A stretch of 64,000 bases of DNA. Origin: Aciditerrimonas ferrireducens. Its GTDB lineage: Bacteria > Actinomycetota > Acidimicrobiia > Acidimicrobiales > UBA8190. Under the pieces are notes generated by a model, which was given only the letters and a program-made list of their open reading frames with translations, was not told where the DNA came from and ran no database searches. Each line of letters starts with the position of its first letter. The first letter of the stretch is position 1. The stretch is taken from assembly GCF_023130475.1 (NCBI RefSeq), contig NZ_JAKHEX010000001.1, forward strand, positions 248,001 through 312,000, in the 5' to 3' direction. Positions 21,155-30,721 of this stretch are shown piece by piece. Made by a program: the position numbers and the translations under genes.

Positions 21155-21688
21155 GTGGGGGGCCGAGCGGTGGCGGTGGTGGCCATGACCCGCCGGCACC
21201 TGCCCCAGGTGCTGCGCATCGAGGAGGCCTGCTTCCCCCGGCCCTGGACCCCCGGGCTGTTCCTGAGCGAGCTGGCCCAGCGTCACTCCCGGCGCTACCG
21301 GGTGGCCCTGGCCGGCCGGCGGGTGGTCGGCTACCTGGGGCTCATGGTGGTGGTCGACGAGGGCCACGTCACCACCGTGGCCGTCGACCCCGGGGCCTGG
21401 GGTCGGGGGGTGGCCACGGCACTGCTCCTCGACGCCGCCGGGGCCGCCCCGGCCCTTGGGGTGCGGCACCTGACCCTGGAGGTCCGGGTGGGCAACGACC
21501 GGGCCCAGGCCCTCTACCGGCGCTTCGGTTTCGCCCCGGTGGGCTTGCGGCGGAACTACTACCCCGAGACGAACGAGGACGCCCTGGTCATGTGGGCCCG
21601 GGACGTCGACACCCCCGAGTACCGGGCCCGCCTGGCGGCCATCGCCGCCGAGCTGGCCGCCCGAGGCGAGGGGCCCGAGGACCGGTAG
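21155..21688 (+). CDS. rimI: Ribosomal-protein-alanine N-acetyltransferase RimI
   Basis: A GNAT acetyltransferase of the RimI type. It has HLPQVLRIEEACFPRPW at the N-terminus, VDEGHVTTVAVDPGAWGRGV with the acetyl-CoA loop, LEVRVGNDRAQALYRRFGF and NYYPETNEDALVM. The start is uncertain: GTG 21155 gives 177 aa, but neither it nor GTG 21170 has a good ribosome site, and CTG 21113 next to the tsaB stop is also possible. It sits in the usual place between tsaB and tsaD. Confidence 0.88.
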   Translation: MGGRAVAVVAMTRRHLPQVLRIEEACFPRPWTPGLFLSELAQRHSRRYRVALAGRRVVGYLGLMVVVDEGHVTTVAVDPGAWGRGVATALLLDAAGAAPALGVRHLTLEVRVGNDRAQALYRRFGFAPVGLRRNYYPETNEDALVMWARDVDTPEYRARLAAIAAELAARGEGPEDR

Positions 21689-21697
21689 GCTGCGGCC

Positions 21698-22723
21698 GTG
21701 CTGGTCCTGGGCATCGAGACCTCCTGCGACGAGACGGCGGCCGCCGTGGTCGACGAGGCGGGCACCATCCGGTCCTCCGTGGTCTCCAGCCAGGTCGACG
21801 TCCACGCCCGCTACGGCGGGGTGGTCCCCGAGCTGGCCAGCCGGGCCCACCTGGCCCTCCTGCCCCCCGTGGTCGGCGACGCCCTGCACGGGGCCGGGCT
21901 GGGGGCGGACCCGGGGCGGGCCCCGGTCGACGTCGTGGCGGCCACCGTTGGGCCGGGCCTGGTCGGGGCCCTGCTGGTCGGCTCGAGCCTGGCCAAGGGC
22001 CTGGCCATGGCCTGGGACGTGCCCTTCGTCGGGGTGAACCACCTCGAGGGCCACTGCTTCGCCGCCCTCCTCGACCACCCCGAGCTCCGCTGGCCCGTGG
22101 TGGTCGTCCTGGTCTCGGGCGGCCACACCATGCTGCTCGCCATGGACGGCCCCGGCCGTTACCGGCTCCTCGGCCAGACCCTCGACGACGCCGCCGGCGA
22201 GGCCTTCGACAAGGTGGCCCGCTTCCTCGGCCTCGGCTACCCAGGCGGGCCGGCCATCGAGCGGACCGCCAAGGCGGGGGACCCCACGGCGTTCGCCTTC
22301 CCCCGGGCCCTCCTCGACCAGGGGTTCGACCTGTCGTTCTCGGGCCTCAAGACGGCGGTGGTCCGGGCGGTGCGGGCCCGGCCTGACGCCTCGGACGCGG
22401 ACGTGGCCGCCTCCTTCCAGCAGGCCGTGGTCGACGTGCTCGTGGCCAAGGGCCTGCGGGCGGCCGAGGCAGTGGGGGCCAGCGGCATCTGCCTGGCCGG
22501 CGGGGTGGCGGCCAACGGGGCCCTGCGGGCCGCCTTCGCCGACGCCTGCGCGGCCAAGGGCCTGGCCCTGGCGGTGCCCAGCCGGGCCATGTGCACCGAC
22601 AACGCCGCCATGGTGGCCGCGGCCGGCGCCTGGCAGCTGACCCACCTCGGGCCCTCCCCACTCGACCAGCCGGCCGAGCCCGGGGCCGGGCTGCCCCTCG
22701 AACGGGTCCTGGCCGGGGCCTGA
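21698..22723 (+). CDS. tsaD: tRNA t6A transferase TsaD
   Basis: TsaD transfers the threonylcarbamoyl group to A37 of tRNA. It begins VLGIETSCDETAAAVVDEAG and contains the metal histidines in NHLEGHCFAALL, VLVSGGHTML, and the C-terminal CLAGGVAANGALR and PSRAMCTDNAAM. Length is 341 aa. A TAGGCT -10-like hexamer ends 6 nt before the GTG, suggesting an additional leaderless promoter. Confidence 0.96.
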   Translation: MLVLGIETSCDETAAAVVDEAGTIRSSVVSSQVDVHARYGGVVPELASRAHLALLPPVVGDALHGAGLGADPGRAPVDVVAATVGPGLVGALLVGSSLAKGLAMAWDVPFVGVNHLEGHCFAALLDHPELRWPVVVVLVSGGHTMLLAMDGPGRYRLLGQTLDDAAGEAFDKVARFLGLGYPGGPAIERTAKAGDPTAFAFPRALLDQGFDLSFSGLKTAVVRAVRARPDASDADVAASFQQAVVDVLVAKGLRAAEAVGASGICLAGGVAANGALRAAFADACAAKGLALAVPSRAMCTDNAAMVAAAGAWQLTHLGPSPLDQPAEPGAGLPLERVLAGA

Positions 22724-22771
22724 AGGGACCGGACACGGCCCTCGCCGCGGGCTTGTCGCGGACCGGGGTGG

Positions 22772-22800
22772 TTGCCAGCCGCCCCGCCGTCCGTTACTGT
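22772..22800 (+). promoter_or_regulatory. groESL promoter
   Basis: TTGCCA (22772-22777) and TACTGT (22795-22800) are 17 nt apart, a good housekeeping promoter. The -10 runs directly into the CIRCE operator, so repressor binding would block it. Confidence 0.75.
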
Positions 22801-22826
22801 TAGCACTCGTAAGGTTCGAGTGCTAA
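22800..22826 (+). promoter_or_regulatory. CIRCE operator (HrcA site)
   Basis: A perfect inverted repeat TTAGCACTC-N9-GAGTGCTAA lies between the promoter and groES. This is the canonical CIRCE element bound by the heat-shock repressor HrcA, so groESL is very likely HrcA-controlled. hrcA itself is not in the window. Confidence 0.97.
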
Positions 22827-22850
22827 CGCCCAACAGGAGGCGAACCTGCG

Positions 22851-24880
<2,030 letters not shown>

Positions 24881-24919
24881 GCTCCGCGAGGAGCGCCCAC
24901 GTGCGCCGAGTGGTGTGAC

Positions 24920-24962
24920 GGGGCGGGTCGTCCAGGGAGCAGCTCCCCGGGCGACCCGCCCC
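24920..24962 (+). terminator. Probable groESL terminator hairpin
   Basis: An 11-bp perfect stem (GGGGCGGGTCG pairing with CGACCCGCCCC) encloses a second small stem (GGGAG/CTCCC). It lies 39 nt after the groEL stop. There is no T tract, which is common for terminators in very GC-rich actinobacteria. Confidence 0.65.
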
Positions 24963-25000
24963 GGCGCGTCCGGTCCCCGACCGGCCCGCAGCCACCCGGG

Positions 25001-25027
25001 TGAGACGAAACCAGTAAGATCGTCTCA
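25001..25027 (+). promoter_or_regulatory. Palindromic operator over a -10 element
   Basis: TGAGACGA and TCGTCTCA form a perfect inverted repeat with an 11-nt spacer. The spacer and right arm contain TAAGAT (25015-25020), a good -10 hexamer for the ferredoxin gene 50 nt downstream. The size fits a dimeric repressor of the TetR/GntR kind, but the regulator is not identifiable here. Confidence 0.7.
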
Positions 25028-25077
25028 CGGGATGGTCCGGTGGGGCCGGGCGGTTCGAGAAAGGGGGTCGAGGCGTC

Positions 25078-25311
25078 GTGAAGGTCTGGATCGACCAGGA
25101 TCTCTGTACGGGGGACGGGCTCTGCGAGGAGATCTGCCCGCAGGTCTTCGTGCTGTTGGACGACGGCTTGTCCTACGTGAAGGAGGGCGACCAGGTCCTC
25201 TCCGACCCCGGTGGCCAGGCTTCCTTGGCGGCCGTCCCGGCCGAGCTGGAGGACGCCGTGCGGGAAGCGGCCGAGGAGTGCCCCGGGGAGTGCATCTTCA
25301 TCGAGGCGTAG
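25078..25311 (+). CDS. Small ferredoxin (3Fe-4S or 4Fe-4S)
   Basis: This 77-residue acidic protein is a single-cluster ferredoxin. The cluster motif is C-x5-C-x3-C-P (CTGDGLCEEICP) near the N-terminus, with the last cysteine(s) in CPGECIFIEA. The spacing in the first motif, with no cysteine at the second classical position, fits the 3Fe-4S type that donates electrons to cytochromes P450, but cluster type cannot be settled by eye. Start is GTG after a GAGAAAGGGGG site. It is a single gene behind a palindromic operator. Confidence 0.88.
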   Translation: MKVWIDQDLCTGDGLCEEICPQVFVLLDDGLSYVKEGDQVLSDPGGQASLAAVPAELEDAVREAAEECPGECIFIEA

Positions 25312-25365
25312 CCTCCCTGGCCCCGTTGGCCGACGGTCGGTCGCCCCGTCGGCGAGAATGGGGTT

Positions 25366-25833
25366 GTGGCAGCGCCTGACGACGCCCAGCAGGGCCCCGC
25401 CGAGGCCGGCGGCGGCGCTCCGTTCCCGGTGAGCGGACCGGGCTGGTCCCCCGAGGGCCTCCCGGGGTCATCGGGGCCACCAGCCGGTCGGGCCGAGGAG
25501 CCGCCGGCCGAAGCGCCAAGTGGCCAAGCGGCCGAGCCGGAGGGGGCCACCCCCGGCACCGAGGTCCCGATCACGAAGACCGCCACCACCTGGGCGGTGG
25601 TCGCGGGCGCGCTGGTGGTCCTGGTGGTGGTCCTCGTCTTCATCCTCCAGAACCTCCACGACGCCACCACCCAGTTCTTCTCGGCGAAGTGGACCATCCC
25701 CCTCGGGGTCGACCTGCTCCTGGCCGCGGTCCTGGGCGGCCTGGTCGTGGCCCTGGTGGGGACCCTCCGCATCCTCCAGCTCCGTCGGCTGGCCCGCCGC
25801 CGAGGCCGGCTGCACGCCCGCCACCACCACTGA
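25366..25833 (+). CDS. LapA/DUF1049-domain membrane protein
   Basis: A 155-residue protein with a disordered proline/glycine-rich N-terminal third (residues 1-68) followed by two transmembrane helices (WAVVAGALVVLVVVLVFILQ and LLLAAVLGGLVVALVGTL), the NLHDATTQFF linker typical of LapA domains, and a basic, histidine-ended tail. Function in this family is poorly defined (envelope integrity). The gene is convergent with the downstream membrane protein. Confidence 0.75.
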   Translation: MAAPDDAQQGPAEAGGGAPFPVSGPGWSPEGLPGSSGPPAGRAEEPPAEAPSGQAAEPEGATPGTEVPITKTATTWAVVAGALVVLVVVLVFILQNLHDATTQFFSAKWTIPLGVDLLLAAVLGGLVVALVGTLRILQLRRLARRRGRLHARHHH

Positions 25834-25992
25834 ACCCCGGGGCGCGGGCCGGACGGTCAGCGGGTCGGGGCCCCATCCGATTGGCCCCGGTGCGGGTCGT
25901 CGAGGACCGTCGAGTGGAGCTTCACCGTCTGGTGCACCGGGACGAGCTCCGGACGGATCGTGGCGGTGCGGTCCCAGGACTTCGTCGTGCCC
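25834..25992. other. Intergenic gap between convergent genes
   Basis: About 160 nt separate the LapA-like gene and the end of the convergent glycosyltransferase-like gene. I see no clear terminator with a T tract, no repeat and no RNA gene in it. Confidence 0.5.
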
Positions 25993-27369
25993 TCAGGCGG
26001 AACCGACGCGGCCCGCCTCGGCGACGAGGAGCTTTTGGGGCTGTGACCCGCGGGGCTCCGGCGGGGCGGCCCGCCCCCGGCGGAGCGGCGCGGGGTAGGC
26101 GGCGAGCAGCTCGGCTGCCAGGCCAGCCAGGACCACCAGCCACCAGGCCCACTCGGCCTGCCACCAGGTGTTGCAGAAGAGGGTGACGGCCACGGCCACG
26201 GCCACCCCGAGGACCAGCCGCCAGCGCAGCACGCTGGCGGCCAGCATGCCGACGGCCAGGCCGGGCCAGAGGTAGTAGGCCACCATGACCGACTCGAAGG
26301 CGCAGCGCAGGGCCAGGGCCAGGGCCACCCACCAGACGACGCTGGCCAAGGCGGCTGGCGCCCAGGGTCCGGGGCCGCTCGCCGGGCGACCGCCGGTGCG
26401 CTGGGCTCGCTGCCAGGAACGCCAGGCCGGCCAGGCCACGAGGCAGGCCAGGCCAGCGGCCAGCGAGCGGGCCGGGCCGGCGGCCACCGTCTGGGAGGTC
26501 AGGCGGGGGGCGAGGACCATCCAGGGGGTGGGCCGGTCGATGTGGGGCCAGTTCGGCTGGACCACCACGTGGTACCAGGTGGCCGACCAGTTCGCCCCGA
26601 GGGCCACCGCCAGGACCAGGGCGGGGGGCAGGGCTGCCCGGCCCAGGTAGGCGAGGGTGGGGCGCAGGCGAGCACCGGCGGCGGTGACGGCCAGCACCGG
26701 GACGGCCAGGGCCACGAGGGGCTGGACGGCCAGCGCGAACCCGACGAGCCAGGCCGAGCGGGCCGGGCGGCCGAAGGCGGCGGCGTCGAGGGCGAAGAGG
26801 AGCAGGGCGACGGCGACGCAGTCCTCGGGGTGGCCCCAGTAGGGCACGACGTTCCAGAGGGCCACGGTCTCGGCCCCGGCCAGCAGGAGCCGGCGAGGCC
26901 AGCTGATGCCGAGGTGCCGGGCCAGGCGGTCGGTGGCGAAGAGCACCGAGGAGGCGAGCAGGAGGGTCCAGGGAAGCAGGACCACCCAGGCCAGGGTGTG
27001 GGCCGAGGTGCCAATGGGGGGGCCCAGGGGCAGGTGGAAGCCGACGATGACCGCCGCGGCCGGCGCCAGGATGATGGCGGCACCCGGCAGGGAGACGAGG
27101 TTCGTCCCGTTGCTGTAAAGGCCGCCCAGGTCGCCCCGGACCAGGCGGGTGGCAGCCAGGGTGGTCCGCCAGAGGTCGGCCGGCTCGTACCAGACCCCGG
27201 CGTGGTCGACGTGGAGGTTCCACCAGAACGAGAAGACGAGCCCCGCCACGAGGAGGCCGGCGCTGGCCAGCACCGCCGGCAGGCGCCGGCGCAGGGCCCG
27301 GCCCAGGGTGCCTCGAGCGGCCGCAGGCCGGTCGGGCTCGACGCCCAGGACCGCGGGCAGGGACGCCAC
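25993..27369 (-). CDS. Polytopic membrane protein, glycosyltransferase 87-like
   Basis: A 458-residue integral membrane protein with about ten hydrophobic helices. The first loop (FWWNLHVDHAGVWYEPADLW, then YSNGTNLVSLPGAA) and regions such as YWGHPEDCVAVALLLFALDA resemble polyprenol-phosphate-mannose-dependent transferases (DUF2029/GT87, GT-C fold), though the substrate is unknown. The GTG at 27369 gives the N-terminus ASLPAVLGVEP; longer readings run back over the divergent Nudix gene and are rejected. Confidence in the family is moderate. Confidence 0.65.
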   Translation of the reverse strand: MASLPAVLGVEPDRPAAARGTLGRALRRRLPAVLASAGLLVAGLVFSFWWNLHVDHAGVWYEPADLWRTTLAATRLVRGDLGGLYSNGTNLVSLPGAAIILAPAAAVIVGFHLPLGPPIGTSAHTLAWVVLLPWTLLLASSVLFATDRLARHLGISWPRRLLLAGAETVALWNVVPYWGHPEDCVAVALLLFALDAAAFGRPARSAWLVGFALAVQPLVALAVPVLAVTAAGARLRPTLAYLGRAALPPALVLAVALGANWSATWYHVVVQPNWPHIDRPTPWMVLAPRLTSQTVAAGPARSLAAGLACLVAWPAWRSWQRAQRTGGRPASGPGPWAPAALASVVWWVALALALRCAFESVMVAYYLWPGLAVGMLAASVLRWRLVLGVAVAVAVTLFCNTWWQAEWAWWLVVLAGLAAELLAAYPAPLRRGRAAPPEPRGSQPQKLLVAEAGRVGSA

Positions 27370-27435
27370 CGGGTCATCGTAGGGCCCGGGGGGACCATCG
27401 AGCCGAGCACCCGGGGCGACCCGTACCTCGACTGG

Positions 27436-27441
27436 TACGGT
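27436..27441 (+). promoter_or_regulatory. Extended -10 promoter of Nudix gene
   Basis: TACGGT, preceded by TGG (extended -10), ends 7 nt before the Nudix GTG. This predicts a leaderless transcript. Confidence 0.5.
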
Positions 27442-27448
27442 CCGAAGC

Positions 27449-28195
27449 GTGGCTGGGGAGCCGATACGGACGGAGCGGTCGTCCTGGCCGCCCCGGCCGG
27501 CGGCCTGGCTGCCCGGCGCTCCGGCCCCCTGGGCTGCGCTCCCGGTGGCTGCCCGGTCCCGGGTCTCGGTCGCCCAGGTGGTCGGGGCGGTGCTCCCCGG
27601 GGAGCCCCCCGTCCCGACGGTGCCGGCCGGCTGGCGGCTGGCGGCGGTGCTCGTGGCCCTCTTCGAGGAGGCCGGCCAGGCCCGGGTGGTCCTGACCCGG
27701 CGCTCGGACCATCTGCGGTCGCATCGGGGCGAGGTCAGCTTCCCCGGCGGCCAGGTGGAGCCCGGGGAGGCCCTCTCGGTGGCGGCCTGCCGGGAGGCCC
27801 GGGAGGAGATCGGCCTGGCTCCCGACACGGTGACCCTGGTCGGGCACCTGGATCCCTTGGCCACGGTCTCCTCCCGCCGGGTCCTCGTGCCGGTCGTCGG
27901 GGTGCTCCCCGGCCGACCCGAGGCGCGGCGCAACCCGGCCGAGGTGGCCCGGGTCTTCGACGTGGCCCTGGTCGACCTACTGGCCGACGGGGTTTTCCAC
28001 GAGGAGCGCTGGCCGGCCCGCCCTGGGTGGCCCGAGGGGCTGCGGCCCCGGGGGGACGACGGGCGCAGCGCCCACTACCCGGTCTGGTTCTTCGAGGTGG
28101 CCGGCGAGACCGTCTGGGGGGCCACTGCCCGGGTGCTCGTCGACCTGCTCGGCCGGAGCCTCGGCCTGCGGGGCTCGACCGGTCAGCCGGGCTGA
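27449..28195 (+). CDS. Nudix hydrolase, CoA pyrophosphatase-like
   Basis: The Nudix box reads GGQVEPGEALSVAACREARE followed by EIGL, matching Gx5Ex7REUxEExGU. Upstream, LTRRSDHLRSHRGEVSFPGG matches the CoA/acyl-CoA pyrophosphatase subgroup (NudL/YeaB type), which cleaves CoA to phosphopantetheine and 3',5'-ADP. The 248-aa protein has a C-terminal part with HYPVWFFEVAGETVWGATAR, also typical. About 55 N-terminal residues are low-complexity. It is divergent from the membrane protein gene. Confidence 0.85.
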   Translation: MAGEPIRTERSSWPPRPAAWLPGAPAPWAALPVAARSRVSVAQVVGAVLPGEPPVPTVPAGWRLAAVLVALFEEAGQARVVLTRRSDHLRSHRGEVSFPGGQVEPGEALSVAACREAREEIGLAPDTVTLVGHLDPLATVSSRRVLVPVVGVLPGRPEARRNPAEVARVFDVALVDLLADGVFHEERWPARPGWPEGLRPRGDDGRSAHYPVWFFEVAGETVWGATARVLVDLLGRSLGLRGSTGQPG

Positions 28196-28284
28196 CCCGG
28201 CCCGTGGGCCGGTCCGGGGCTCTTGGCCTCGCGGTACCCGCCTCGAGGTGGTCGTGCCCGGCACCGACCGTCGCCGGCGCGGGT

Positions 28285-28296
28285 GCAGACGATTGC
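28285..28296 (+). promoter_or_regulatory. LacI-type operator 1 (upstream of regulator)
   Basis: GCAGACGATTGC is an imperfect palindrome centred on CG, as bound by LacI-family dimers. It ends 14 nt before the GTG of the LacI-family gene, so it probably mediates autoregulation. Two closely matching sites lie at 30484 and 30669. Confidence 0.75.
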
Positions 28297-28310
28297 GGAA
28301 GACTGGGGGG

Positions 28311-29384
28311 GTGGCGAGCAGACGGGTGACCCTGGCGGACGTGGCCCGGCTGGCCGGGGTGCATCCGGCGACGGCGTCCCGGGCCCTCAACCAGGTGGAC
28401 GGGTCGGGGCTGGTGAGCCCGGCCACCGTGGCGCGGGTGACCGCGGCGGCCAACCGCCTGGGGTACCGGCCGAACCCGGTGGCCCGGTCGCTGCGGACCC
28501 GGCGGTCCCACACCGTGGGGGTGGTGATCCCGGACCTGGCAAACCCGCTGTTCCCGCCGGTGATCCGGGGCATCGAGGACCGCCTGGCCGAAGGGGGGTA
28601 CGTGGCCTTGCTGGCCAACACCGACGACGACCCGGCCAGGGAGCGCCAGCTGCTGGAGCGGATGCGGGAGCGGCACGTAGACGGCCTGGTGCTGGCCACG
28701 GTGCGGCGGGGCACACCGGAGCCCGCTGGGCCGGGGGAGGAGGACCTGCCGGTGGTCCTGGTGAACCGGGTGGCCGAGGACCGGGCCCTGCCGGCGGTCG
28801 CCGCCGACGACGTGAGCGGGATCCGCCTGGCGGTGGCCCACCTGGTGTCCCTCGGGCACCGGCGGATCGGTCACGTGGCCGGTCCCCAGGACCTCTCCAC
28901 CGGGGCCGGCCGGCTCCGGGGCTTCCGGCTGGGCATGGCCGAACAAGGCCTGGAGGTCGGGCCGACCGACGTGGTGGTGGCCGAGCGCTACCAGGTCGCC
29001 GAGGGCCTGCGCTGCGCCCGCCAGCTCCTCGCCCAGCGGCCCCGGGTGACGGCCATCGTGGCGGCCAACGACATGCTGGCCCTCGGGTGCTACCGGGCCC
29101 TGGCCGAGGCGGGCTTGGCCTGCCCACAGGACTGCTCGGTGGTGGGCTTCAACGACATGCCCTTCGTCGACCAGCTCTCCCCGCCGCTCACCTCGGTCCG
29201 CTTCGACCACTACGCCATGGGCCGGGAGGCCGCCCAACTGATCCTCGAGCGCCTGGCCACGCCCGGGTGCCCGACGAAGGTCGTCTACCTTCCCCCGGAG
29301 CTCGTGGTCCGGGCCTCCACCGGCCCGGCCCCCCGGGGGGGTCTGGGCGCCGGCGGGGGAGGGGGGCGGCGGCGGGCCGACTAG
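28311..29384 (+). CDS. LacI-family transcriptional regulator
   Basis: A 357-residue repressor-type protein. The N-terminal helix-turn-helix and hinge read RRVTLADVARLAGVHPATAS and continue to YRPNPVARSLRTRRS. The ligand-binding domain starts VGVVIPDLANPLFPPVIRG and has GHRRIGHVAG and NDMLALGCYRAL. The ligand is unknown. GTG 28311 follows a run of G; an upstream in-frame reading is not used because it lacks HTH sequence. It ends tail-to-tail with the hydrolase gene by a few bases. Three operator-like sites nearby suggest a local regulon. Confidence 0.93.
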   Translation: MASRRVTLADVARLAGVHPATASRALNQVDGSGLVSPATVARVTAAANRLGYRPNPVARSLRTRRSHTVGVVIPDLANPLFPPVIRGIEDRLAEGGYVALLANTDDDPARERQLLERMRERHVDGLVLATVRRGTPEPAGPGEEDLPVVLVNRVAEDRALPAVAADDVSGIRLAVAHLVSLGHRRIGHVAGPQDLSTGAGRLRGFRLGMAEQGLEVGPTDVVVAERYQVAEGLRCARQLLAQRPRVTAIVAANDMLALGCYRALAEAGLACPQDCSVVGFNDMPFVDQLSPPLTSVRFDHYAMGREAAQLILERLATPGCPTKVVYLPPELVVRASTGPAPRGGLGAGGGGGRRRAD

Positions 29385-30469
29385 GCGGCAGGGTCCCCCG
29401 GACCGACCAGGCGGCCCCCGAGCTGCCGGGCCACCCAGTCGGCGGTGGCGTAGCGGTGGTGGGCCGGCAGGTTGGCGCAGCCGTGGTTCCCGTCCTCGAG
29501 GACCCGCAGGTCCACCGGCCCGGCCGCCTCGGCCGCCAGCCGCTCGGCCTGGGCGACCGGGAAGAGCCGATCCCGCCCGCCGAAGACGACCTGCAGGGGA
29601 CAGCGGATCCGGGCCGCGACCCCCTCCAGGGTCAGTTCCCGGGCCCGCCTCGCCGCTGCCTCACCGGCGCAGCCGGCCCGGACGGTGAAGGCCAGGCGGG
29701 TGAGCGGCGGGAGCTGGTCGAAGACCGCCCCGAAGTCGTAGGGCCCGCCCAGGGTCACGCAGGCCCGCACCCGGGGGTCGACGGCCGCCACCCGGCAGGC
29801 GTAGTAGCCGCCCAGGCTCACACCCCAGACCGCCAGCCGGTCCCCGTCCACCTCGGGCTGGGCCGCCAGGGCGTCGAGCATGGCGGCACCGGGTCGCTCG
29901 AACGCCGGCTCGATGGGCAGGAGCAGTTCGGCCTCGCCCTGCCCGGGCCCGTCGACCGCCACCGTGGCCAGGCCCCGTTCCAGGAAGAGCGCCTCGGTCG
30001 CCCGCAGCTCCTCCTTCGTGGAGTCCAGGCCGGGCAGCAGCAGGACGGTCGGGAAGGGACCCTCGCCTCGCGGGGCCCGCAGGACGCCCGCCAGCTCGAC
30101 ACCGGCGTAGGGCACGGCGATGCGCCGGCCCGGCGGTTCGAGGTGGGGCAGGGCGGCGTCGAGGCAGGCGACCGCCTTGCGATGGGCCGCCACCATCCGC
30201 TCCCGGTCGTGGACGAAGAGGAACTTCCCGAAGTGGTAGTAGACCGCCGCCCGGGCCAGGTGGGCTCCGGCGCTCAACCCGCAGCCCTCGGCCAGGGCGG
30301 CCCTCCCCAGGGCCTCGTGGACCGCCGCCTCCTCGCACCAGGCGTCCAGCCAGTCGTCCCAGCGCTCCACCCGGCTCGTGATCCGGGCGAAGTCGTTGGG
30401 GTCGACCCCATTCGCCGTGCAGCGGGGCCCCCAGGTGGCGACCGCGATGCGCACCAGGTCGTCGGCCAC
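29381..30469 (-). CDS. Alpha/beta-hydrolase, DHPON hydrolase-like
   Basis: A 362-residue protein with a helical N-terminal cap and an alpha/beta-hydrolase C-terminal domain (from about residue 115). Nucleophile elbow GVSLGGYYACRVAA, oxyanion region LLLPGLDSTKEELRA, VDGPGQGEAELLLP, and a histidine in EDGNHGCANLPAHHR. This layout matches the 2,6-dihydroxypseudooxynicotine hydrolase group of C-C bond hydrolases and related dienelactone-like enzymes; the real substrate is not known. Its promoter holds a LacI-type operator between -35 and -10, so it is a probable target of the adjacent regulator. Confidence 0.8.
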   Translation of the reverse strand: MADDLVRIAVATWGPRCTANGVDPNDFARITSRVERWDDWLDAWCEEAAVHEALGRAALAEGCGLSAGAHLARAAVYYHFGKFLFVHDRERMVAAHRKAVACLDAALPHLEPPGRRIAVPYAGVELAGVLRAPRGEGPFPTVLLLPGLDSTKEELRATEALFLERGLATVAVDGPGQGEAELLLPIEPAFERPGAAMLDALAAQPEVDGDRLAVWGVSLGGYYACRVAAVDPRVRACVTLGGPYDFGAVFDQLPPLTRLAFTVRAGCAGEAAARRARELTLEGVAARIRCPLQVVFGGRDRLFPVAQAERLAAEAAGPVDLRVLEDGNHGCANLPAHHRYATADWVARQLGGRLVGPGDPAA

Positions 30470-30475
30470 GGCCGC

Positions 30476-30504
30476 ACCGTACTGCAGACGATTGTCATCG
30501 GCAA
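30476..30504 (-). promoter_or_regulatory. Promoter of DHPON hydrolase-like gene
   Basis: Read on the minus strand, TTGCCG (30504-30499) and TACGGT (30481-30476) are 17 nt apart. The -10 ends 6 nt before the GTG at 30469, giving a leaderless transcript. Operator 2 lies exactly between the two hexamers. Confidence 0.7.
30484..30495. promoter_or_regulatory. LacI-type operator 2
   Basis: GCAGACGATTGT differs from operator 1 only in its last base. It sits in the spacer between -35 and -10 of the minus-strand hydrolase promoter, a position where a bound repressor would block RNA polymerase. Confidence 0.75.
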
Positions 30505-30641
30505 GGGCCAGATGGGCATGTCCTCCCGTCGTCCGGCGGGCCGCGCGATCCCGTTCCTCCCACTGTCGCCGGGTAGTCGTCGGCCTTGACCCCGTTGAGC
30601 TGGGCAGAAGCGCCGGCCTTACCGAAGGCTCGGAAAGAGTC

Positions 30642-30670
30642 TTGACAGGAGGCTGGTTACCGGGTTATGC
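30642..30670 (+). promoter_or_regulatory. Promoter of dehydrogenase-M24-ACAD operon
   Basis: A consensus -35 TTGACA (30642-30647) and TTATGC (30665-30670) are 17 nt apart. It is one of the strongest-looking promoters in the window. Operator 3 overlaps the -10 and the likely start point. Confidence 0.8.
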
Positions 30671-30680
30671 AAACGTTTGT
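30669..30680 (+). promoter_or_regulatory. LacI-type operator 3
   Basis: GCAAACGTTTGT, flanked by TTAT and AACC, is the most symmetrical of the three sites and matches the generic LacI/CcpA-family core. It overlaps the -10 of the promoter upstream of the dehydrogenase gene. Confidence 0.8.
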
Positions 30681-30721
30681 AACCGGGCGGGGCCGCGGTC
30701 CCGGGCGCGGGGAGGAGTGGC

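Noticed and set aside
27370-27933. An N-terminal extension of the glycosyltransferase-like protein
   Set aside because: The extension is antisense to the conserved Nudix gene and is not protein-like; GTG 27369 gives the normal start.
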